Assembly: GCF_963678635.1 (NCBI RefSeq)
Contig: NC_087063.1
Location: 28,145,649 to 28,209,648, forward strand
DNA from: Symsagittifera roscoffensis
Taxonomy: Eukaryota; Xenacoelomorpha; Acoela; Convolutidae
Length of the DNA: 64,000 bases
Direction of reading: 5' to 3'
The notes beneath the pieces are model-generated. The model was not told the DNA's origin. It made no database searches and saw nothing but the letters and a program-made list of their open reading frames with translations. How positions within the stretch are numbered: position 1 is the first letter of the stretch; each line of letters starts with the position of its first letter. This document shows, one piece after another, positions 22,131 to 31,314 of the stretch. A program made the position numbers and the translations under genes.

Positions 22131-23460
22131 TGTCCCTCAATCAATATATCTATTCAATTTCTCAATTCACGAAGTCTTGAATGTTTTTAAGGGTCTCAAA
22201 TCTAAGCATTCATCAAGTGTGGATGAAATAAGTAATCATTTAAAGTATCGGCCTTTATTGTTGCCCCATGTCTGACATTTCTGATCACTTTTTCAATCCA
22301 TACGCTGGTAAGTTTCCGAAACATTTGAAGTATGCCAAACTACTTCCGCTGCATAAGTCGGCGAGTAAATGTAATCTTATTAATTACCATCCGATTTCCC
22401 TTCTGCTTAGCTGCAGCAGTGTTCGAAAGTTCTCACAAATGAACAATTATTTTGAAAAACTTAATCTGCTTTATTGCAAACAGTTTGACTGCCGTCAGAA
22501 TTATGCAACAATTGACGCGCTAGCCAAATTTACAGAAAATTTAAGGTTCCGTACTGAAAACGGTTTAATATGTGGTTTCTTTGTTGTTCTAAGGAAAACA
22601 TTCAATACTGAACCATAAAATTTTGCTTGAAAATAAGAAATATACGGCATCAGAGAACTGTGTCACAAATGTTTCATGAGCTATCTTACAGGGCTATGTC
22701 AATGCCTTCAGTTTGCTAATGCTTTATCTGAGTGGTTACCCATACATTTGAGTGTCCCGCAGGGCTCAGTGCTGGGTCCGCTTCTTTTCTTAAATTTAAA
22801 TGAATGATAAGCCTAATGTTTCTGAAGCATCAGAGATACTCTTGTTTGCCGATGATACGAATATAATACCCGACAGCTTAAGTATAGCTGAATACCGTTT
22901 GGATCTTTTCAAAATTCATTCTTGACTACTTTCGAATAATCAAACCTTAAAAACCGACCCTAATTAAATTCAACCAAAACTCTGATGCTTCCAGTCTTCG
23001 CATTGCTATAGATAATAATTTATTTCATTCTTAAGTTCATGTAAGTATTTAGGAGTAACTGTCGATAATAAACTAAGTTTCGCGTATCTTGTTTTAAAAA
23101 AAATCAGAATTAGTAAGGCATTGTGGCGTTGTTTCCAAAACGAGACATTTAGTATCGCTAGGGGTCAATAATTATTACAGCTACAAAGTTCAGCCGGGAA
23201 TCCAATATAGTTTATTTGTTTATGGATGTACACCAACAGACTTCAACAGGACTTTTTGTTGCCAAATGAATTAATAAAAAATGATACTCCTTCAGCAGAA
23301 AACTTGAAAGCACATGTTGAGTTTCAACAAAACAAAATTCTTGCTATGCATGAATTGTATGATTATGATCTTTTGAAATTTTGTATGCAATCATTCAAAT
23401 ATTTGCATTCGAATGACTACTTCAATGAACTCTTTGCTCAAAACATCAACTAATTTAATA
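22130..23460 (+). pseudogene. LINE reverse transcriptase remnant, CR1/jockey-like
   Basis: RT motifs of non-LTR elements appear in several frames. They include KSKHSSSVDEIS, an SDISDHFFN...FPKHLKYAKLLPLHK block followed by INYHPISLL, the VPQGSVLGPLLF box (about 22758-22790) and LFADDTNI with the catalytic Asp pair (about 22842-22865). The 3' part (23226-23453) encodes the thumb/C-terminal segment. Multiple stops and frameshifts show it is an old copy. The order EN-RT and the motif style suggest the CR1/jockey group. Confidence 0.75.
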
Positions 23461-23719
23461 CAAAAAGATCACTTTTTCCTTCTTTCAAAAAACCATTTGG
23501 TGTAAAGAAAATCAAATCTGCCTCCTTGCGAAACCATGGATTTGAACATCTTGAGTATTAACAATTTATTGCCTGAAAAACTAGGTCAGATGAGTCATCG
23601 TGAAGTGTCGGTGTGTCCACAAATTAAAAAAACACGTACCTTTTCGGAAACTCCGAGCTTGTTCATTTTATATTTAATAGCCATTTACTTCAAAGTGCCA
23701 TGATTAGAATGCCATTTTG

Positions 23720-23997
23720 AAAATTAGAATAAACTAACATTAAATACCAAAAAAATGACCCTTATTAATTTTAACATTAACTCTGATGCTTCCAGTCTTC
23801 ATCTTGCTCTAGACAACAATTTCTTTCAGAGTTAAGTTTCATGTAAATATTTAGGAGTAACTGTCGATAATAAACTTAGTTTCACGTATCATATTGATAA
23901 AATCAAATCAGAATTAGGAAGGCATTGTGGCGTTGTTTCCAAAGTGAGACATTTACTATCGAGAGGGTTAAGCCGGTAATCCAATATGGTTCACTTG
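23720..23997 (+). pseudogene. Second LINE copy, RT 3' segment, left part
   Basis: This repeats sequence from about 22960-23215 (for example GGAGTAACTGTCGATAATAA and the following ~120 bases) with scattered differences. It belongs to a second truncated copy of the same LINE. It breaks off at about 23997, and the matching sequence resumes at about 25053. Confidence 0.65.
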
Positions 23998-25052
23998 AAG
24001 GGCGCGTTCCTATGACGCTATATAAACCCATTGAGAGGGGGTAGGGGCCCTCTCGGAACATTTGACATTTGGCCAGTTTAACACTTCCTACTTTTTTAAA
24101 ACAATTATTCGGGTGCTCAAAAACGCCCCGCTAGAAGTCCTCGATTTTGCATGCGAACCTAGACCCCGGAAATAAGGGCAGTTTGTCAATGCCTTTTTTC
24201 GATGGTCTTTATTTTAACATGGGTTTTGGTCAATTTTGGCCTTTTCCCAACGACCCCAAAAAAATCTTTTTTTTATCAATTATCTCTGTTCCAGTAATAT
24301 TTCGGCTTTGGTCAAGAAGACCTCTGTGATAGTGCCTAAGAGATGTGGTGTGATGCTTTAAGCCGTTTGGCATATTTTTTCTTTGCTTTTGCAAAAATTG
24401 AAAACTTCATTTTTTAAGATGGTCATCTAAGGTTTGAAAAATGAAAATCTTTTGTGAGTTGAAAATAAAGGATCTCATAACAAAAACTAGTTTCTTGAGG
24501 GGTAATATGAAGTTTCCAGTAGCAAAAACCCTGAAAAATTCGTTTTTTGGTTGTATAATTTTTCTTATTTCGTCGTTAGACCAAATTTTGTAGGAAAAAG
24601 AGAAATTTGAATTTAGATATGTCCCACATTTGCTTTAGTAGTTTGGGTCATATATAGCAAGGTGGAAACTTTGAACTACTGACATTCATTGTAAGCGGCC
24701 GCAAATATTCATGACTTGTTGTAAAAAATAACAAGTGCTGAAACTATTGCGAAAAAAAAAACTTTTTAAATTTTATTTTGAAAATCCTGTAGGGTGCTAT
24801 GTGGGCCCCTTAGGGTCCAAAAGAGGAATATCTTACTCGGAAAAACCATAAACCAGAAACTAAAAAACGTTGTTGATTTGTTAAGCCATCATGTCGTTTT
24901 GACTGAGCATTATAATGTCTTGCGAAAGCGTTCTCAGCTGCCCTGCCAACCATTCAAAATACCGGAGTGTGCTCATGCGCATATTAAGACTGAAATTACG
25001 CAAAACATCATGCCAAGGTAGCGAGGGTGGGACGCAGACCTGACTGGCTAGT
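23998..25052. mobile_element. About 1.05-kb insertion within the second LINE copy
   Basis: Alignment by eye of the two LINE copies shows that everything between about 23998 and 25052 is extra in the second copy. It contains no recognised coding domain; small frames on both strands (for example 24794-25021) are unlike any family I know. The ends do not show clear terminal repeats, so the type of insertion is unknown. It may be a SINE-like or non-autonomous element. Confidence 0.4.
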
Positions 25053-25480
25053 TTATGGATGTACATCTTTTTCAAATTTCAACCCGATTTTTTGTTGCTT
25101 AAGAAACTGATAAAAATGATCTTCTTTAGGAGAAAATTTGAAAGCATATCTGTTGAGTTTCAAAAAAAACAAAATTCTTGCTGTGCATGAATTGTATGCT
25201 AACAATCTTTTGAAATTTTGCATGCGATCAGCCAATAATTTGCATTCGAATGACTTCCTCAATGAACTTTTTGCTGAAAACAGCAACTATAATAAAACAA
25301 GATCACTTTTTCCTACTTTTACAAAACCTTTTGTGTAAAGAAAATCAAATCTGCCTCCTCGCATAACCGGGAATCTTAAATTTTGAAAATACTGAGTATT
25401 GAAAAGTTATTGCCTGAACGATCAGATGAGTTATCGTGAACTGTCGGTGTTTGTCCACAAATTAAAAAACACAGAAAATT
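25053..25480 (+). pseudogene. Second LINE copy, C-terminal segment
   Basis: This matches the first copy at 23217-23650: the frame with KNKILAVHELYANNLLKFCM parallels QNKILAMHELYDYDLLKFCM. It then continues past the end of the first ORF fragment with related text (SYRELSVFVHKLKN). It is broken by stops and a frameshift near 25137. Confidence 0.65.
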
Positions 25481-26261
25481 TGGGAAACTCCGAGCTTGTT
25501 CAATTCATATTTAAAAACCGTTATTTCGAAACCAGCTTTTGCATGCATCTGATGATATCGAATATGATTAAAAGCCATTGTAAAAATTTTGAGGGCTTGA
25601 AATCCTCTAGTTTTCAGAAATTGATGGTTTTTGGAAACTTTTTAGGATCAACGAAAATTTTTCAAAACGTCCTTCCAAAAAAAACACGTTTTTCTAGGCT
25701 CTTTTTAAATGCTACCATAAATTTTCCACAACTCCGACTCAACTCCAAAAACATGACCCCTCAATTCGTGCTAGTTTTTGAGAAATCGCACTTTTTATGA
25801 AATTTTTGGATTGTTGCGTTTTATTCTTATCTCAAAAAAACTTGGTAAAATTAAATTAGCATATAATCGCGAGAATAAAATCGATAGTTCCGTACTGAAA
25901 ATATTTGAATACAATTTAGGAAAATCATTCCAGTATACAATTAACCAAATAAGCTCAAAATTAGTTGAAACAGACTTGTGTTACTGATGCATAAATATAC
26001 AGTTTACAACTAAATGAACAATTTCAGAATATCAAAGCAATTGATCAAATTGATTTCGAATACTTGATAGAAGCACCTGAGTCGAAACAGTTAAACTGCT
26101 AATCAGCTTAAATTTAAACTTGTCAAATACAACACATTTATTTTTGATCAAATGTGGTTTAAATTTAAGCTCTTATCTACGCTAAAGAATATTTAAAACT
26201 TGATTATACGACATTTCATACTCAAGATCCGTTAAAAATTTGACTTCAGTTCGTCTCGCGA
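25481..26261. other. AT-rich DNA between LINE copy and V-ATPase C gene
   Basis: No supported gene. A palindromic stretch around 26105-26175 (AGCTTAAATTTAAACTTG...ATTTAAATTTAAGCT) could form a hairpin. Confidence 0.4.
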
Positions 26262-26267
26262 TTTATT
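26262..26267 (-). terminator. Poly(A) signal overlapping the V-ATPase C stop
   Basis: On the minus strand the last codons read GTG AAA TAA and continue AT. AATAAA (26267-26262) therefore overlaps the TAA stop at 26265-26263. No other AATAAA is evident in the next ~80 bases. If it is used, the 3' untranslated region is only about 10-30 bases long. Confidence 0.5.
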
Positions 26268-26540
26268 TCACAATTGAACTTGCAACCGCGAAATCCAGTT
26301 TGATAGGGTAGGAGACATACGAGTAGAACTCCTCTGCCTGGAATCCGAACTGGCGCGACATCTCAATGTCCTCAGAGAGAGCTCCTCCCTCAGACTTGTC
26401 GAACTCTTTGTTCAACATGTCTCGCAGTTTTTTCTGTGTCTTGGGCCTCGGGTGCATCAAGGCAGACACGAAGTTCACGGGGAGGCCGTAACGGAGAACA
26501 GACTCGACGAACAATCGCAGGGCTTTCATGTGGATCCAAG
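26263..26540 (-). CDS. V-type ATPase subunit C, last exon
   Basis: The exon opens after TTTGAATTTCCAG and encodes the C-terminus (AWIHMKALRLFVESVLRYGL... to FAVASSIVK). Here the helix with the conserved ESVLRYGLPVNF block closes the head of subunit C. Spliced to 27455, the junction completes the codon for Ala in FSAWIHMK. The two coding exons total 1,170 bases, a 389-residue protein, which is the normal length for the family. Subunit C links the V1 stator stalks EG to the V0 arm and controls reversible V1-V0 assembly on acidic organelles and plasma membranes. Confidence 0.93.
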
Positions 26541-27454
26541 CTGGAAATTCAAACAGACAAAAATCATTTCAAAAATTTAAATATGCCACCACTCAGACAA
26601 CTTAACTCTTACTTTGGGAGACAAATTTATGGTGAACGGACTATATTATGATTTTTTGAAATTTTTAGCTCCAAAATTAACAAACATTAGAGGAAAAGAG
26701 ATTAACAAACTACTGAGGAAGGAACATTAATCTTTAATTCGTGTACATCTGATCAAAAAAATTTATTATAAAAACCCTCATATTATGTAGGCAATTAACG
26801 TTGCTATTAAATACCGCTTTTTGAAATGCTAAAACTTAGCCAACAAAAAGTTGAAAAAGTGTCTATGAACTCAATGAAATCAAAACAAATGATCGACTTT
26901 CTTCTGAATATTTTTTTTAACTTTTGGAGAAAAAAGTTATCGTTGAAGCTCTGAGTTTCATGCACATTTTATGGTAATAAGTTTCTTCGTAAAACTAACC
27001 CAAAAAGAAAAATCTTGAACAAAAAACAATTTTTTTTCCAAAGGGAAATCGTTCAGCTAAAATCCATTTTCGAAACTTAAGTCGCACACGTTTTTTGTTT
27101 TTTTTTCAGTTGCAATCGGAAAGCGTAATTTGCCTTCCATTAAGCCAATGCATTGAATTTTGTATGAAATTGGAAAGAACGCCGCAAGAAAAATCAAATT
27201 TGAGCATGACTTTTCCTGTAACATAAAACCCACACAACCTAATTAAGCGTCAATAAATTGCTCATCGACTCTCAAAAACGTTAATTCACATTATCGACAA
27301 AAAATGTTCGTTCAGATTGCGTATCGTGTACGTTTGTATAGGCCTTCGCAAAAGGCTTCCTTTCAAAATGGCACCCTTTGTAGTGAGACAATCATAAAAA
27401 AAAATTTCAGAAAATTAAAATAGATGTCAACATGTGCCTGAACAATAAACTTAC
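26541..27454 (-). other. Intron of the V-ATPase C gene, 914 bases
   Basis: The donor is CTCAG|GTAAGTTT at 27455/27454 and the acceptor TTTCCAG|CT at 26541/26540, both canonical. The intron is AT-rich and holds nothing else that I recognise. Confidence 0.85.
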
Positions 27455-28349
27455 CTGAGAATGCTTCGCCAAATTGAATTTTCAACCAAGGCAGCAAATT
27501 CCGGTACTGTTTATCTCTTTTGTGCTCCAGCTCTTTTTGTTTCTGCTTATTTTGCGAGAGCACCTCTTCGTTGTAGGTATAATTCCTTACCATGAACTTC
27601 TTCTCTCGACACTTTTCCCTGAACGGCGCGAACTGCGCGGCAAAGAGTGTCACCGTGAATAAAGTATTTTCATGGTCACTGAAAATCATTTGAGAAGAAC
27701 GTGGAACTACTTTTTCGGGCAACAAACTCTCGTACGTCTTTTTCCACTCATCTACCGCAGAGTTCGGGACTACCACCGCAGCGATGGTAAAATATTCACT
27801 ATTTAAGACATGCTCCACGTGCTCCCTCTTTATAATGCCATCAAGATCCCTTGTAATCAGAGATCCAGTTTGTTGCCTGACATAAGATTGGATGCTGTTC
27901 TGAAGTGCTGTATAGTCCTGCGATTTGCTTTTCAGTTCAGATTCAATCTGCCCGACTTCTTTAACAATGTGATCCAACAAACTTTTTAGCGATTGTTGCA
28001 CCGGGTACTTTGCAAAATCCCACGTGAAGTGCTCGAGATACGCTCTATATGCAGTTCGATTGGCAACCATCAAGTGGTCTTCCAAACTATCCGCCTGTGT
28101 CTCCAAGATTTCGATCAAGTATGATACCAACTTTCGCACCACTGCCTCTATGTATTGATCCTGCCTCTGCAGAACATCTGACAGCTCTACAAGCGAGTCA
28201 AGTGTACCTACTCTTAAATCGTTCAATGGAAAATTGAAACGATGACAGTTGCATCCATCGATTCGATCTTTAATACTTTTGATTCGATTGAACGTCTCTT
28301 CGGGACTCTTATCGCCAGGTGCACTAATCAACCAATATTCATGCATCAC
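27455..28349 (-). CDS. V-type ATPase subunit C, first coding exon
   Basis: The start is ATG at 28346-28344 (an in-frame GTG at 28349 precedes it). The N-terminus, HEYWLISAPGDKSPEETFN, is the typical start of eukaryotic V-ATPase subunit C. The foot and neck follow: LRVGTLDSLVELSD, FAKYPVQQSLKSLLD, a coiled-coil-like neck, and VVPRSS, LFTVTLFAAQ and FMVRNYTYNEE of the head. The exon ends in PWLKIQFGEAFSG. All of it is intact, so the gene is probably functional. Directly upstream lies a strong 3' splice site, so the first codon is near the start of an internal exon: either a 5'-UTR exon lies further right or the mRNA receives a trans-spliced leader. The giant LTR nest begins about 160 bases beyond the ATG. 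Confidence 0.95.
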
Positions 28350-28350
28350 A

Positions 28351-28370
28351 ACTGAAAGAACAAGATAAGC
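28351..28370 (-). promoter_or_regulatory. 3' splice site just upstream of V-ATPase C start codon
   Basis: On the minus strand the pyrimidine-rich CTTGTTCTTTCAG ends at 28352, and the exon would begin TTGTG followed by the ATG. This fits either a cis 5'-UTR intron, which would then contain the retroelement nest, or a spliced-leader acceptor. Confidence 0.65.
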
Positions 28371-28506
28371 ATGAATTAATACATTAGCACAAAAAAAATA
28401 TACCAGTGTTCAGGCGTCGAAAAAATTAACTGTAAAAAACTACAACATATTTCATTTTTTTGTAGGCGAAGTTAGGATACAGCTAAATTCTAAAAATGAA
28501 GAAAAT

Positions 28507-28690
28507 TGTGACATTCGACCAGAATGGACAAAAATGCAGACGCAGCAATTTCGAGTTTTTAGCAGAGAACCTTCCGAATTGGCGGTTTTGAAGGAATAAG
28601 AGCGTTATTCGGACGATTGGACAAATCGTGAAGGCTGAAGGATTCGGAAATTCCTAAACTTTAAAAATTCGAATTGATGACGTAACAATT
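28507..28690 (+). mobile_element. LTR fragment C, start of a + strand LTR
   Basis: The sequence TGTGACATTCGACCAGAATG and the following ~180 bases match, in inverted orientation, the outer end of the element B LTR at 54067-53885. It is the left edge of a related LTR lying on the + strand. It is cut at 28690 by the LTR of element B, so C is the oldest layer of the nest. No polypurine tract precedes it, so it could be the 5' LTR of C against host DNA. Confidence 0.6.
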
Positions 28691-29243
28691 TGTAACATTC
28701 GCCCGGAAGATACATATCGACGGAAGACAAAACTAAGTCTTAAGACGACTGGCTAACGTCTAAACAGAGCTTTGCATGCTTTTCACCGTCTCTACCAAGC
28801 CAGTACTTTTCGGTGGTCTTTCTAACATCGGGTCGACAAAAACGTTACTGCTTTCGGCTTCGGTCAAAACACTCAAATTAACTAGATTACATGCAGAAAT
28901 AGTGAGCTCATGGCTGGGTCTCAGTATCCCCAGACCACGAGGTCACTCCTAAAAACAGGGCTACTACTCATTATATTACTATTGTTTTTGTTCAGTAGAT
29001 AAAAATCATCATCTCCATCGAAGATGGATCAACCCTTTCCCCCAACTCCTAGCTTCTCATCCTTATCAAAATGAATCTAGATGTTAATTAAATTCAAGTC
29101 AGGACATGACAGGAAGCTAAAAGTTTATGTAACAGGATAAAAGTTTCAGTTCCTTTACCCCTCCGGATTGACAAATCCGCTGGATCAAGCTTGTTAATCC
29201 TGATTTCTTCTTAATCCGGAAGGCCGTCTTTCACCCTTCACCG
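28691..29243 (-). mobile_element. Element B 3' LTR, distal half
   Basis: It starts TGTAACATTCGCCC, as the element A LTR does, and stays alignable with it over several hundred bases (for example CATCTCCATCGAAGATGGAT against CCATTGGAGATGGAT), but is well diverged. It stops at 29243 where element A begins, and the missing half is found on the far side of A, from 53699. Together the halves make an LTR of about 917 bases. Confidence 0.75.
29239..29243 (+). repeat. Target-site duplication CACCG, left copy
   Basis: CACCG directly abuts the left end of element A and is repeated at 53699-53703 at its right end. Five bases is the usual duplication for Ty3/gypsy-class integrases. It fixes the element boundaries. 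Confidence 0.8.
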
Positions 29244-30123
29244 TGTAACATTCGCCCAAATATCACACAGCGACGGAGCGTAGAAAAAGTACCTATTAAC
29301 GACTGGCAGGCGTCAGTTACCTTAATCCTACTCGTTTTTCACCGTCTCGACCTTGCCAGTTGTTTTTCTGGTCTGTTTAGGGCAAAGTAAAAAGTTACCA
29401 TTTTTAGGCCATCAGTCAAACGACTTTTGATCAGCTTTCGTTTACATGCGAACACAACCACATAGCCGAGTCTCGGATCCTCAGACTACGTGATTTTCAT
29501 TAAAAACACGGCTCGAACAACCTATTTTAACATGTTTTTGTGTGACAGTTCTATATTAAATCCATTGGAGATGGATTGACCCTTTCCTTCTTCTAGCTAC
29601 TCATGCTCTGAAATATTACATAATAACGGTGTTAATTAAGATCTATGACATTATAGCAGCTATACAGTCAGTCTATACAGTCCCTTCACATAGACAGTCT
29701 CTGGGGGACCAAGCCTCCGCTCCCGTGATATTCTTGAGATAACACTCTTATCTCTTATATTTCGTGTCCCGGGAGGGTTCCGTGGTATATTTCTTCCCCC
29801 ACTGAAGCCTCCTTCTCCACAAATATCCGTCGCTAAGGTTCTTGTCGTGTGTTATTGCCACGATAAGAGGCTTCGTAATTTTCCTGTCTCTGATACGACT
29901 GTTCTTCACAATATTTGGCGTCGTTCTGATTTTCGTCTTTTTTACTCAAAATGGCCGTCTTTTTTCTATTTCTCAGAAATGTTCTTCTTCCAATCGAAAT
30001 TTTAAAAATAAAAATTCCAGAACATTCTGATCCTCCGTCGCAACACTTTTTTGTTCATAAGGCCTTCAGTCACTCATTTTTATGTCGCCGGAAGGTGGTG
30101 TTGTGTCATCTGGCAGAATGGCA
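29244..30123 (-). repeat. Element A 3' LTR, 880 bp
   Basis: In element orientation it begins TGCCATTCTGCC and ends GAATGTTACA. By eye it matches 52812-53698 with one 7-base indel (CTCGTTT duplicated in the right copy) and four single-base differences, which indicates a recent insertion. Confidence 0.9.
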
Positions 30124-30137
30124 CATACTCCCCGGAC
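30124..30137 (-). promoter_or_regulatory. Element A polypurine tract region
   Basis: On the minus strand GTCCGGGGAGTATG lies directly before the 3' LTR (TGCC). This is the place and composition of the plus-strand primer. The same block precedes the element B LTR at 54068-54081, so it is conserved between families. Confidence 0.75.
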
Positions 30138-30870
30138 AAATCTCCATCAATGTCCCTATTGATCGCATAACACCGGGTTATCGTCAAGTAGTTATCCAGT
30201 TTTCTGTAACCAATCTTACAAATCGCATAAGAAAATGAAATTTATCTACTCCACCTCAACTCACTACGTGTTCACAAATGGCATCGTACTACATCTCACT
30301 GCCTTTCAACATTTTCACAAAATTTGCACCATGAGGAGTGTCCTAGATAAAATTTCTTTTCTGACTACTTACGTCATCTCGCCATAAAACTTCTTTTCGC
30401 CTCTGATTAAAAAAAGGGACGTGGTACGGCCACGCACCCGTTAAAATTAACTTAACTTCACTCACCAAGTATAATCAGTCATTTATGCGGTCCTTTCAAT
30501 ATTAAAACTAAGAAACTCTGTGGCTAGGAAAGTTCTTGAGTTACCCACCCTTCCAGGGTGAGTTTACTCAAACTTACCATGTCGCCACACAGTGAATTTG
30601 TGTCTTACACAGGTTAAAAACTTCAGTCGTGAATAAATAGGTAAATATACTCACCTATGTTCCTTATATACATACATAGATAGTAGTAACTAAAATCAAT
30701 AATTTCAACAATTTTAACAATTGCAACATTTTCAAAGTTTGGTCTGACCAAACTAGATCAAAACAAAAAGTTTCACAAGTTCAATAATCAAAACTTGGTT
30801 GATTTGTTCAAGTTTTTACACACAAAGACAATCAAGTTTTTTCTCCTTCTCTTCTCTTCTTTGGTCATCT
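30138..30870 (-). other. Element A 3' untranslated region
   Basis: No gene. It lies between the end of the giant frame and the polypurine tract. The 45 bases next to the tract resemble a segment inside pol at 40793-40840. A block around 30272 (TGGCATCGTACTACATCTCACT) is shared with element B near 54209. Confidence 0.6.
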
Positions 30871-31314
30871 TCATTCCATCATTTCTCCATCCTGATGTTC
30901 AGCGTCACTGTCTTCCAGGACTTTCTCTAACATGTCCAGAGAGTTGCGGGCCGTGCCCCAACCCTCCTGTTCCAGCAGCCTCGGTTTGCAACAAGGTAGC
31001 AAGTCCACATTCACCTTCTGCTCCCGGTTCCTGCAAAAGCTGTTGTGAAGACATAGGCTCACGTTTCGTTCTAGGTCAGCTCTTAAGACCTCTTTCTTCT
31101 CCTCTTCAGTAACACAAGGCGTTCCAGCTACCCGCTTCACCGCTGTGGTGACCGCGTTTCTGTGCGTCAAGAATGCTCGTTGATAGGCTCCTGGTCCTAT
31201 ATCTAGCTGGAAAGATCGATAGGCTTCCGTGTTCCTACCACTGCATCGCATCGCAGAGATTTGTCCGTGGTCATCACTGCACGGAACCAAGGCATCAATC
31301 TTTGCCTTGACCAT
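30871..31314 (-). CDS. Element A giant protein, C-terminal end (frameshifted)
   Basis: This frame supplies the C-terminus that element B has in one piece. The common part starts at about YRSFQLDIGPGAYQRAFLTH and runs through LTHRNAVTTAVKR to a Cys-rich tail (LCLHNSFCRNRE...LPCCK). Cys residues in the tail are conserved in B and could bind zinc. Compared with B the DNA here is four bases shorter around 31230-31290, which shifts the frame, so the 31203 stop is an artefact of decay and not a true end. Function is unknown. Confidence 0.65.
   Translation of the reverse strand: MVKAKIDALVPCSDDHGQISAMRCSGRNTEAYRSFQLDIGPGAYQRAFLTHRNAVTTAVKRVAGTPCVTEEEKKEVLRADLERNVSLCLHNSFCRNREQKVNVDLLPCCKPRLLEQEGWGTARNSLDMLEKVLEDSDAEHQDGEMME

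Noticed and set aside
24794-25075. Frames on both strands near the end of the LINE insertion
   Set aside because: Both strands are open over the same DNA, no motif, and the element is unclassified.
29842-30238. Plus-strand frames within the LTR of element A (also 53417-53744)
   Set aside because: They lie inside the LTR on the antisense strand, are hydrophobic by base composition and run across the LTR edge.
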